This document shows positions 17,682 to 25,804 of a DNA stretch of 64,000 nt, one piece after another (the stretch's first letter is position 1; every line of letters starts with the position of its first letter). The stretch lies in the NCBI GenBank assembly GCA_903900265.1, contig CAIUMM010000102.1:1-64000 (forward strand), written 5' to 3'. This DNA is from an uncultured Pseudomonadota bacterium (lineage in GTDB: Bacteria > Myxococcota_A > UBA796 > SXON01). The position numbers and the translations under genes were made by a program. Under the pieces are notes generated by a model. That model ran no database searches. It worked only from the letters and a program-made list of their open reading frames with translations, and was not told the DNA's origin.

Positions 17682-20546
17682 GTGGGCAAACCGCTAGTCA
17701 TCGTCGAATCTCCTGCCAAAGCGCGGACGATCGAAAAGTTCCTTGGAAACGAATACATTGTCAAAGCCAGCGTCGGTCACATCCGCGACCTTCCTGAGTC
17801 GGCCGATGAGATCCCCGAAGCGATCCGGGGGACTCCCGCCGCCAAGTACAGCATCGACATCGAGAATGATTTTACGCCGGTTTACATCACCAAGCCCGAC
17901 AAGCGGAAAACCGTCACCGAGCTTCGCGCGCTGATGAAGGACGCGCCCTGCGTCTACCTCGCGACCGACGAAGACCGAGAGGGAGAGGCGATCTCCTGGC
18001 ACCTTCGCGAGGCCCTGAGCCCCCGCGTTCCCGTGCATCGCCTCGTATTCCACGAGATCACCCCCGAGGCGATCCGCCACGCGCTCGCAACGCCGCGGTC
18101 CATCGACGAGAACCTCGTTCAAGCCCAAGAAGCGCGCCGGATCATCGACCGTTTGTACGGCTACGTCGTCAGCCCGCTGCTGTGGCGAAAGGTTCGCCCT
18201 CGCCTGTCCGCCGGCCGGGTTCAGAGCCCCGCGCTGCGGCTCGTCGTCGAGCGTGAACGCGCACGGATGGCGTTCAAGACCTCCGGTTGGTGGGACCTGA
18301 CCGCGACGATGGGCGCGAAAGCGGGCTCGCTCACCGCGACGATGGTGGCGCTTGGCGGGGCCAAGCTGGCCACCGGCGGCGATTTTGACCCGAACACCGG
18401 CAAGCTCACCGCCAAAGGCGCCGTGCTGCTGGACGGCACCCGCGCCGAACAGCTCACCAAGGCGCTGCTCGGGCAAACGGGTCGCGTTGAAACGGTAGAA
18501 TCCAAGCCCTTCCGCGAGTCCCCGAAGCCCCCGTTCACCACGAGCACGCTGCAGCAAGAAGCCAACCGCAAGCTGCGCTGGACCGCCAAAGACGCGATGA
18601 AGTCCGCGCAGCGCCTCTACGAGAGCGGCTGGATCACCTACATGCGTACCGACTCGGTCGCGCTGTCCGAGCAAGCGCTGAGCGCAGCCCGCAGCTTGAT
18701 CGCCGCGGAGTACGGCAACGACTACATGCCGGCGAAGCCGCGCTATTACTCGACCTCCGTCAAGAACGCGCAGGAGGCGCATGAGGCCATTCGCCCGGCT
18801 GGAACGCGCTTCCGCTCGATCGACGAGGCCCGCCGCGAGCTCGACCCCGTCGATGCGCGGCTCTACGAGCTGATCTGGAAGCGCACCGTCGCCAGCCAGA
18901 TGATGGACGCGACCGGAAAGCGCGTCGGCGTCGACATCAACGTCGAGGTCCCCAACGGCGCGCCCGGCCAGACTCCGGCCCGCTTCCGCGCCACCGGCCT
19001 CACCATCGACTTCTCCGGATTCCGTCGCGCGTACGTCGAAGGGTCCGACGATCCCGAGGCCGAGCTGGCCGATCAGGAGCGCGTGCTCGCCCCCGTGGCC
19101 GTCGGCGACAGTGTGCGCGTCGATCGCCTCGTGCCCAAGGGCCACCAGACCCAGCCGCCCGCGCGTCTGAATGACGCAACGCTCGTCAAAGAGCTCGAAG
19201 CCCGCGGCATCGGTCGCCCGTCCACCTGGGCCAGCATCATCGACACGATCATCCAGCGCTCCTACGTGTTCCGCAAAGGAAACGCGCTGGTCCCGACGTT
19301 CACCGGCTTCGCGGTCACGGCCCTGATGGAGCAGCACCTCGGCGAGCTCGTTGACTACGCGCTCACCGCGAACATCGAGGCGGACCTCGACGAAGTCGCG
19401 CTCGGAACCCGCGACCGGCTCACCGTCTTGCGTGCCTTCTACGGCGGCGCGAAGGGCATTGACGCCCGGGTCACCGAAGCCGAGGCCACCATCGATCCCC
19501 GCGTGATCTGCGCGATCCCCATCGGCACGCGAGACGCCCCTACCGGGCCCGTGGATGTCCTCGTGCGCGTCGGACGCTTCGGCCCGTTCCTGTCGGCCGG
19601 CGAGCTGACCGCCGATCTGCCCGCAGACGTCTCGCCCGACGAGGTCACCGTCGACTGGGCGATGGCGCGCATCGAAAAGAAGGCAGCTGGCCCCCGCGTG
19701 CTCGGCACCGACGCCAAGGGCGTAAAGGTCTACGTGATGGAGGGGCGCTTCGGCGCGTACGTCCAGTTAGGCGACGCCGCTCAAGCCGCAGAAGCCGCCG
19801 CCGAGGAAAAACCTGCAAAGACCAAGGCTGGTGCCAAGGCCGGTGCCAAGGCCAAAGCCCCCGCGAAGCCCAAGCGCGGCGCGAAGGTCGAGGTCGCGCC
19901 TCCACCCCGCGCATCGCTGCTGCCCCACATGAAGCCCGAGACGGTCACCCTCGCCGAAGCGTTGGACCTCTTGAGCTTCCCGCGCAAGCTCACTGGGGCT
20001 GGGGACGACATTCAGGTGTTCAACGGGCGCTTTGGGCCCTACGTGAAGCGTGGCACCGAAAACCGATCGGTGCCCCCTGACATCTCGGCCTCGGAGATCA
20101 CCTACGCGCAAGCGGAAGTCCTGCTCGCGCAGCCGGTCGCACGCCGGGGCCGCGCCGCTCCTCCCGCGCCGCTGAAAGAGCTGGGCGCCGATCCCGTCAG
20201 CGGTGGTGCCGTGAAAGTGCTAGAAGGGAAGTGGGGTTTTTACGTCACCGACGGCGAGACCAACGCGAACCTGCCCAAGGGCGCGGACCTCAACACCCTC
20301 TCGCTGCCCGAGGCCGCCGAGCTGCTCGAGGCGCGTCGCGGCATGGGTCCGAAAAAGAAGAAAGGCGGCTTCCGCAAGGCACCCGCGCCGGGCACCGCGC
20401 GCGTCGTCGGCAAAGGCGCGTCCGGCCCGGCCAAGAAGGCCGCCGCGAAGAAGGCGGACGCGACGCCCGACGCAGCCCCCAAGCCGCGCGCGCCCAAAAA
20501 GCCTGCGACCAAAAAGCCCTCGGGCAAAACCAAGGAGCCGGTGTAG
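17682..20546 (+). CDS. topA: DNA topoisomerase I (type IA)
   Basis: The 954-residue enzyme relaxes negative supercoils. It begins with the TOPRIM domain (LVIVESPAKARTIEKFLG, then the DEDREGE acidic motif) and carries the active-site tyrosine Y320 in WITYMRTDS. The C-terminal third lacks Cys4 zinc fingers and instead has repeated GRFGxYV modules (MEGRFGAYV, FNGRFGPYV, LEGKWGFYV), the zinc-free type used by many high-G+C bacteria. Two Ala/Lys-rich linkers follow, one near residue 710 and a basic tail of about 55 residues that likely aids DNA binding. GTG 17682 is chosen because GAGG lies seven bases upstream and the family sequence starts there. tgt begins immediately after the stop. Confidence 0.97.
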   Translation: MGKPLVIVESPAKARTIEKFLGNEYIVKASVGHIRDLPESADEIPEAIRGTPAAKYSIDIENDFTPVYITKPDKRKTVTELRALMKDAPCVYLATDEDREGEAISWHLREALSPRVPVHRLVFHEITPEAIRHALATPRSIDENLVQAQEARRIIDRLYGYVVSPLLWRKVRPRLSAGRVQSPALRLVVERERARMAFKTSGWWDLTATMGAKAGSLTATMVALGGAKLATGGDFDPNTGKLTAKGAVLLDGTRAEQLTKALLGQTGRVETVESKPFRESPKPPFTTSTLQQEANRKLRWTAKDAMKSAQRLYESGWITYMRTDSVALSEQALSAARSLIAAEYGNDYMPAKPRYYSTSVKNAQEAHEAIRPAGTRFRSIDEARRELDPVDARLYELIWKRTVASQMMDATGKRVGVDINVEVPNGAPGQTPARFRATGLTIDFSGFRRAYVEGSDDPEAELADQERVLAPVAVGDSVRVDRLVPKGHQTQPPARLNDATLVKELEARGIGRPSTWASIIDTIIQRSYVFRKGNALVPTFTGFAVTALMEQHLGELVDYALTANIEADLDEVALGTRDRLTVLRAFYGGAKGIDARVTEAEATIDPRVICAIPIGTRDAPTGPVDVLVRVGRFGPFLSAGELTADLPADVSPDEVTVDWAMARIEKKAAGPRVLGTDAKGVKVYVMEGRFGAYVQLGDAAQAAEAAAEEKPAKTKAGAKAGAKAKAPAKPKRGAKVEVAPPPRASLLPHMKPETVTLAEALDLLSFPRKLTGAGDDIQVFNGRFGPYVKRGTENRSVPPDISASEITYAQAEVLLAQPVARRGRAAPPAPLKELGADPVSGGAVKVLEGKWGFYVTDGETNANLPKGADLNTLSLPEAAELLEARRGMGPKKKKGGFRKAPAPGTARVVGKGASGPAKKAAAKKADATPDAAPKPRAPKKPATKKPSGKTKEPV

Positions 20547-21836
20547 ATGAAGCCGGTACCTTGGGTTTCCGTCGGCGCAGCGGGTGACGCGCGCGCTGGA
20601 GTGCTGCACCTCGCCGGCCATGAGGTGCGCACGCCGACCTTCATGCCCGTAGGCACGCAAGCGGCGATTCGCACCGTGTCTCCTCTGCATCTGGAGACGA
20701 CGGGCAGCCAAATCGTGCTCGCGAACACCTACCACCTGTCCCAACGCCCCGGCGAGGACGTGGTGAAGAAGGCGGGCGGCCTGCACGCGTTCTCCGGCAT
20801 CAAGCTCCCGATCCTCACCGACTCAGGTGGCTTTCAGGTCTTCTCGCTCGACAAGAAAGAAGTGACCGAAGAAGGCGTCACGTTCACCTACGAGGTCGAC
20901 GGGCAGCGCACCTTCCTGTCCCCCGAGCGCTCGATGGAGATCCAGCAGGATCTCGGCAGCGACATCGCGATGGTGTTCGACGAGTGCTTGCCGTTCGGCG
21001 CCGATCGCAGCTACGCGCAGGCGTCGGTAGGGCGCACCACGCGCTGGGAGCGTAGGTCCAAGGCTGCACATACGCGGCCGGACCAGTCGCTGTTCGGCAT
21101 CATTCAAGGTGGATTCTGGGGCGATCTCCGCAAGCGCTCCGCCGAGGAGATCCAGGAGATCGGCTTCGACGGCATCGCGATCGGCGGCCTGTCGGTCGGC
21201 GAGGGCCACCGCGCGATGTGCGACGTGCTCGACGACACCCTGCCGCACGTCAACAAGACGCAAGCACGCTACCTGATGGGCGTCGGGCGTCCGATCGACC
21301 TCGTCGAAGGCGTCGCCCGCGGCATCGACATGTTCGACTGCGTGTTGCCGACGCGCCACGCGCGCTCCGGCGTGGTCTACACGACCACCGGGCGCATCCG
21401 CCTGACCGACGCGCGCTTCCGCAAGGACATGTTCCCGGTCGACACCGACTGCCGCTGCTACACCTGCTCCAACTTCACTCGCGCGTACCTGCATCACCTG
21501 CTGCGCGTCGATGAGGTGCTCGGCTCCACGCTCGCGACCATCCACAACCTGCATTGGTTCGCGACCTTCATGGACAAGATGCGCAACAGCATCCTCGAAG
21601 GCTCCTTCGAGAGCTTCCGCAGGCGCGTCCACGAGATCTACCCAGAGGACACCTCGGCCAAGCCGGTCGCGTCCTACCCCGCCATCGGTCAAGGACAGGG
21701 CGTCAAGCGCAGCACCAATCCGAGCAGCGCTGGCCCAAACAAAGCCGGCCCGAAGAAAGCCAGCCCAGCAAAGACGCCGATGGGCTCTCGGTCGAACGGC
21801 CCGGCTCCCAAGCCTCCCTTCAAAGGCAGGAAGTAG
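20547..21836 (+). CDS. tgt: tRNA-guanine transglycosylase (queuine/preQ1)
   Basis: This enzyme exchanges guanine 34 for preQ1 in GUN-anticodon tRNAs. The 429-residue chain contains DSGGFQVFSL (substrate-binding Asp), GGLSVGEGH, MFDCVLPTRHARSG (nucleophile Asp region) and the zinc site CRCYTCSNFTRAYLHH. The first 375 residues match the family. The last 50 are a Lys/Ala/Pro/Ser-rich tail not usual for TGT, similar in style to the topA tail just upstream. The ATG follows the topA stop with no gap, so translation is probably coupled. Confidence 0.97.
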   Translation: MKPVPWVSVGAAGDARAGVLHLAGHEVRTPTFMPVGTQAAIRTVSPLHLETTGSQIVLANTYHLSQRPGEDVVKKAGGLHAFSGIKLPILTDSGGFQVFSLDKKEVTEEGVTFTYEVDGQRTFLSPERSMEIQQDLGSDIAMVFDECLPFGADRSYAQASVGRTTRWERRSKAAHTRPDQSLFGIIQGGFWGDLRKRSAEEIQEIGFDGIAIGGLSVGEGHRAMCDVLDDTLPHVNKTQARYLMGVGRPIDLVEGVARGIDMFDCVLPTRHARSGVVYTTTGRIRLTDARFRKDMFPVDTDCRCYTCSNFTRAYLHHLLRVDEVLGSTLATIHNLHWFATFMDKMRNSILEGSFESFRRRVHEIYPEDTSAKPVASYPAIGQGQGVKRSTNPSSAGPNKAGPKKASPAKTPMGSRSNGPAPKPPFKGRK

Positions 21837-21865
21837 CGCCCTCCCGGCGAACGATCGCCGAGGCG

Positions 21866-22075
21866 CTACGTGACGTTGGACCGGTCGGAGTCGACGTCTT
21901 CAAATCGGAACCCGCCCAGCGGCGGCAACGCCTCCGCCGGAAGTGGGCCGGAGACGACCTGCTTTGACCACGGCTCGTTGGGGGAGGAGCGGGTCCAATG
22001 GACCACCTCGAGGCGACGGGGGCGCCTGCGCGGGGTCTCGAAAGACCTGAGGAGGGAATGGAGCCATGCGACCAT
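21866..22075 (-). CDS. Small hypothetical protein
   Basis: This 69-codon frame on the minus strand fills most of the gap between tgt and the ammonia-lyase gene. From ATG 22075 it begins MVAWLHSLLRSF, with a basic stretch and then a protein-like acidic half (PPLGGFRFEDVD). A GTG at 22090 in the same frame has GGAGG immediately before it. The composition is more protein-like than the opposite frames, and the frame ends cleanly convergent to tgt. No family is recognised, and chance coding cannot be excluded. Confidence 0.4.
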   Translation of the reverse strand: MVAWLHSLLRSFETPRRRPRRLEVVHWTRSSPNEPWSKQVVSGPLPAEALPPLGGFRFEDVDSDRSNVT

Positions 22076-22154
22076 GGGGGCAATATGCACCCCTCCACGC
22101 GCGCTGGAGGCGGTGTCACCGGATCGTTACGCGGTGTTCACGGCCCGGTTGACA

Positions 22155-23693
22155 TCAGCCGCCGAAGATCTGAAGCACGCATGCCTCGATCTCTTCGCCA
22201 GGAACGAGTCCTCCGTCGAGGATGGGGTCCAAAAGCGGCATCATCGCCCGCGCACCGGCGCCAAAGGTCGCGTTCGGGTCTTCATCGAGGCGGTAGCGCA
22301 GCGCCCGCGCCGCCGAGAGCAGCTCGATCGCGACGACGCGGCGGCTGTTTTCGAGCGTCTCTCGAAACCGCCACGCCGCGGTGGTGCTCATCGCGACGTG
22401 GTCTTCTTGATCCTCGCAGGTCGGGATCGAGTCCAGCGTGGACGGCCAGCCGATGGCTTTGTTCTCGCTGACCAACGAAGCCGCGGTGGTCTGCGGGAAC
22501 AACATGCCCAGCCCGTTTTCGTTCGGCCCGGCCACGGCGAGCGCCGGCGGCAAGCGCGCGGACAGCGACCCCGTGGTCAGGCGGAACAAACGCCGCTCCG
22601 ACAAGCTCGCGATCTCAGCGACCGCGATGCGCGCGGACTCACAGGCCATGCCCACCGGCTCGCCATGGAACAAGCCCGCAGAGAACGCCCGGTTTACATC
22701 GTCTCCTTCGAGATCCATCAGCATCACCGGGTTGTCGGTCACGCTGTTGAGCTCGATGTCGATCACCTGCTGCGCAAAGCCCAACTGATCGCGGACGGCG
22801 CCGAGTATTACCGGAGTACACCGCAAGGAGTAGGCGTCCTGCACCTTGTCTGCCACCGAGTCGGTGAGCGAGCTGCCCGCCAGCAGGCGCAGCAGGTTCG
22901 CCGCGGTGGTGACAGCACCCGGGTACGGACGCAGCGCGTGCACGCCAGGGTGAAACGCCCGCGTGACGCCGCGCAGCGCCTCGATGCTCATCGCCGCCGC
23001 CGTCTCGGCGATCTCCACCAGACGCAGGCTGTCCACCAGCGCCAACGCCGCGATCGCCGTAGTCATCTGCGCGCCGTTGGTCATCGCGAGGCCTTCTTTC
23101 GCCGCCGGCACCAGCGTCGGGATCCCCGCACGCGCCATCGCCTCGGGCCCGGTCATCAGCTCGCCGCCGAAGCGCGCGTGGCCGCCCTCGCCGAACACCA
23201 CGAGGCCCAGATGCGAGAGCGGCGCGAGGTCGCCGGAGCTCCCGCAGCTCCCCTGCCGCGGCACCCGCGGCGTCACACCCCGCGCCAACATCGACAGCAG
23301 CGTATCGATCAGCGCTTGCGTGCATCCCGAAGCCCCACGCGCCAACGCGTTGGCCCGCAGCAACATCATCGCCCGCACCACTTCATCGGGCGCGTCCGGC
23401 CCTACGCCCGCCGCATGCGAGCGGATCAGGTTTCGCGACAGGAGCGAGGTTTGATCGGGATCGATACGCACCCGCGCCAACGAGCCGAAGCCGGTGTTGA
23501 CGCCGTAGATCGCGCGCTCGCCGTGCAACACCGAGACCACCCACGCACGCGAGCGGGCAACTTCAGTCCGCGAAGCATCGGTAACAGCGACCTGCAAGCC
23601 CGCCCCGCGCGCAACGGCCGCGACGTCCGCCAGCGTCAATGCCTGACCATCAAGAGGGATCACGCGCGGCTCCAACATAGAATCAACATGCAC
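22155..23693 (-). CDS. hutH: Histidine ammonia-lyase-type MIO enzyme with Ser-Ser-Gly at the cofactor site
   Basis: The 512-residue protein is an aromatic amino acid ammonia-lyase. It has the lid YGVNTGFG, NLIRSHAAGVG as in HutH, the MIO loop GSCGSSGDLAPLSH, ELNSVTDNP and LDSIPTCEDQEDH. The MIO cofactor normally forms from Ala-Ser-Gly; here residues 152-154 are Ser-Ser-Gly, a change tolerated at the first position in some relatives. Histidine to urocanate is the best guess, but no other hut gene is nearby, so another substrate is possible. GTG 23693 is preferred because GAGGA lies eight bases upstream; ATG 23678 is the alternative. The gene is divergent from the rubrerythrin-like gene. Confidence 0.85.
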   Translation of the reverse strand: MHVDSMLEPRVIPLDGQALTLADVAAVARGAGLQVAVTDASRTEVARSRAWVVSVLHGERAIYGVNTGFGSLARVRIDPDQTSLLSRNLIRSHAAGVGPDAPDEVVRAMMLLRANALARGASGCTQALIDTLLSMLARGVTPRVPRQGSCGSSGDLAPLSHLGLVVFGEGGHARFGGELMTGPEAMARAGIPTLVPAAKEGLAMTNGAQMTTAIAALALVDSLRLVEIAETAAAMSIEALRGVTRAFHPGVHALRPYPGAVTTAANLLRLLAGSSLTDSVADKVQDAYSLRCTPVILGAVRDQLGFAQQVIDIELNSVTDNPVMLMDLEGDDVNRAFSAGLFHGEPVGMACESARIAVAEIASLSERRLFRLTTGSLSARLPPALAVAGPNENGLGMLFPQTTAASLVSENKAIGWPSTLDSIPTCEDQEDHVAMSTTAAWRFRETLENSRRVVAIELLSAARALRYRLDEDPNATFGAGARAMMPLLDPILDGGLVPGEEIEACVLQIFGG

Positions 23694-23751
23694 GCGACGT
23701 ATCCTCGACGGTTCACCCCTGAGCAGGGCTATATTGCTCCAGAGGTATTTC

Positions 23752-24237
23752 ATGGCTGACCCCACGACCGACTCCGTGCCCGAGACCCCGACCTCCATCG
23801 TCGATCTCGCAGTCGCCATCGAGCTCGAGTGCGCAGCGCTGTACGAAGCCTACGCCCGCGCGTTCGCAAAGCGCTCTGATCTGTTCACGTTCTGGCGCCT
23901 GTACGCGGAGGCCGAGCGCTACCACGCCGCGACGATCCGTATCCATCAGGCCAGCTTTGCCGAGGCGCCGGTGTCGGGAGACGTCGACACGAGCGAAGCG
24001 CGCCTCTTTCTGGACCAGCTGCGCACCGCGCGCAGCGAGGCCGAGCAGCCGGGCATCACCCCGCGCACCGCGCTGGGCAAGGCGCGCTGGGTCGAAGAGG
24101 CCTCCGCCGAGCTGCACGGCCGTACCCAGTTCTTCAAGAGCCACCCGCACCTCGCGGAGCTGTTCGCAAAGATGGCCGAAGAGGACCAAGCGCACCGCGA
24201 CGTGCTGCGGAGCGCCGAGGCCAAGTTCGTCGACTAA
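23752..24237 (+). CDS. Rubrerythrin/ferritin-like di-iron protein
   Basis: The 161-residue protein is a helical di-iron candidate, with E24/E26 in the first helix, E55xxH58 in AEAERYH, Glu in EASAELHG and a last-helix ExxH in AEEDQAH. There are no rubredoxin cysteines, so it is a bare ferritin-like domain. Such proteins often act in peroxide or iron stress in the cytoplasm. The start is ATG 23752, with AGAGG seven bases upstream; an in-frame TTG at 23734 lacks a site. It is divergent from the ammonia-lyase. An inverted-repeat element begins directly after its stop. Confidence 0.8.
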   Translation: MADPTTDSVPETPTSIVDLAVAIELECAALYEAYARAFAKRSDLFTFWRLYAEAERYHAATIRIHQASFAEAPVSGDVDTSEARLFLDQLRTARSEAEQPGITPRTALGKARWVEEASAELHGRTQFFKSHPHLAELFAKMAEEDQAHRDVLRSAEAKFVD

Positions 24238-24395
24238 TACCGTCGGATCTTGATTCGGATTGTTCCTCGCCTGCGCCCGATGCGTCTGGCTTCGTTGGTT
24301 TTCCTCGCCTGCCCCGGCAGGCTTCGTCAAATCCGCCTTGCCAGCCACACCGGGCTCTAAGGCGATCCACCCATCCGAATCATCGACCGACGGTA
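24238..24395. repeat. Inverted-repeat element with internal duplication between convergent genes
   Basis: Imperfect 23-bp inverted ends, 24238-24260 and 24373-24395, match at 19 positions (TACCGTCGG...TGATTCGGAT). On the minus strand the interior contains two related blocks, each with GAAGCC followed by a GCAGGCGAGGAA core. The left end starts one base after the stop of the rubrerythrin-like gene, and the right end runs into the last codons of the HD-GYP-like gene. No coding capacity is seen. It could be a MITE-like element or a strong convergent terminator. Confidence 0.65.
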
Positions 24396-25804
24396 TAACC
24401 GAGGCTGACCACCTTGCCTTCGAGGGCGAGGTCCACCATCACCGGCTGGGTCGGCACGCGACCATCAGCGAAGCGCAGCACCCGGCAGATCGGCTTGCCA
24501 AACTTCGCTGCGCCGCGCGCGCAGGTCACCGTCACCACGACGCGCCCATCGGCGAGTCGCAGGCGTGTACCCGGCGGGAACGGCCCCACCGCGTTCAGGA
24601 ACATCTGGAACAGCACCGGGTCGTACTTGGTCCCGGAGGCGGTCTGCATCCGTCCGAGGGCCTCGGGCGGGGTCGCGAGCGCGCCGGGACGGCGGTCGCG
24701 GGTCAGCGTGTCGTAGTCGTCGGCGATGCGTAAGATACGGGCGTACAAGCTGGGACGAGGGGTACCGTCAAAGGGCGCGTGATGTTCGAGGGTCGCCAGC
24801 AAGCGCTTGATCTTCGCTTGATGAAACCCACGTTGGCGCAGCAACAAACGCACGCCACACCCGGAGTGCGCGTCAAACTGCGGCGGCAAGCCGCCCACCC
24901 GATCGGCGTAGCCGACGTCGTGCAGCATACACGCCACGCCGAGGTCCGCGAGCGCCGCGTCCGAAAATCCAAGCTCAAGACCGATGCGCAGCGCCAAGGT
25001 GGTCACCCGGACGGCGTGCTGGGCGTGCGCCGGCAAGGTCGGATCCTGCTCGGCGCTGACCACCATCGCCTCATCGGCCTGCTCGATGAGCCCGATCACC
25101 GCCCGACGCACCGGGATGGCGTTCGGGAGGCGCGAACGAAAAAGATTGTCGAAGGCCTCGGCCACCGCCACCATCGCGGCCCGCACCACCACGCGCGGAT
25201 CGGTGTGGCGCGCCGCCTGCCCCTCCGACGACATCAAAAAGCGGTGCACGCCGCTGGCCGAGACCTGCTCCAGCCCCAAAGCCCGCAACGCGCTTCGAAA
25301 TCCTTCGAGCGCCGAAGGCGGGGGATCGCCAGCGACCGCGGCGGTGCCCGGCGCGCCGCCGACCAAAAGCCCGCACAGCGCGCGCACCTCCGCGCTGTCG
25401 AGCGGCTCCTCAAACGTCAGCCCGCCGCAGCCGTGCCGCAGCAGCTCATCGCCGAGCTCGAGGGCGCTCCGCTCTTCGAGGCGCACGCGCACGTCATTGA
25501 CGTAAACCAAGCCCTCCACGCACACGAGATGCGTGACGCCCAGCAGATCGTAGAGGCGCTGGAGGGTCTGAACCGCCTCGCGGGTGGGCTGCGCGAACGC
25601 CGCGTTGTCCGAGGCGTGCATGCGCGTGAGCTTCAATAGACCGTGGAGCTGCCGAACCAGATGTTCGCCAAGATCGCGGACCGTTTGAGCGATCTCGCGG
25701 TCCTCCCCGCCCCGCGCGCCCTCAATCGCCTGCCCGATCGTGACCTGCGCGAGGGAGATCTCCTCTTTCACGCTACCGCTTACGTCATCGGGAGGCGTTG
25801 TCAT
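24380..25804 (-). CDS. HD-GYP-like phosphohydrolase domain protein, degenerate GYP motif
   Basis: The 474-residue protein carries a C-terminal HD domain: HAVRVTTLALRIG, the His-Asp pair H295-D296 in MLHDVGYADR, EHHAPFDGTPRP where HD-GYP proteins have HHExxDGxGYP, and RILRIADDYDTLT. The metal ligands are largely kept but the GYP signature is lost, so c-di-GMP hydrolysis is doubtful. The N-terminal 180 residues are unassigned. ATG 25804 overlaps the stop of the upstream repeat-protein gene (ATGA). The same frame is open further upstream but there it lies inside that neighbour. Third gene of a minus-strand operon; its end lies in the inverted-repeat element. Confidence 0.8.
   Translation of the reverse strand: MTTPPDDVSGSVKEEISLAQVTIGQAIEGARGGEDREIAQTVRDLGEHLVRQLHGLLKLTRMHASDNAAFAQPTREAVQTLQRLYDLLGVTHLVCVEGLVYVNDVRVRLEERSALELGDELLRHGCGGLTFEEPLDSAEVRALCGLLVGGAPGTAAVAGDPPPSALEGFRSALRALGLEQVSASGVHRFLMSSEGQAARHTDPRVVVRAAMVAVAEAFDNLFRSRLPNAIPVRRAVIGLIEQADEAMVVSAEQDPTLPAHAQHAVRVTTLALRIGLELGFSDAALADLGVACMLHDVGYADRVGGLPPQFDAHSGCGVRLLLRQRGFHQAKIKRLLATLEHHAPFDGTPRPSLYARILRIADDYDTLTRDRRPGALATPPEALGRMQTASGTKYDPVLFQMFLNAVGPFPPGTRLRLADGRVVVTVTCARGAAKFGKPICRVLRFADGRVPTQPVMVDLALEGKVVSLGYTVGR

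Noticed and set aside
21870-23759. A 629-codon plus-strand frame opposite the ammonia-lyase
   Set aside because: The minus-strand gene has clear family motifs; the plus frame is Arg/His-rich shadow.
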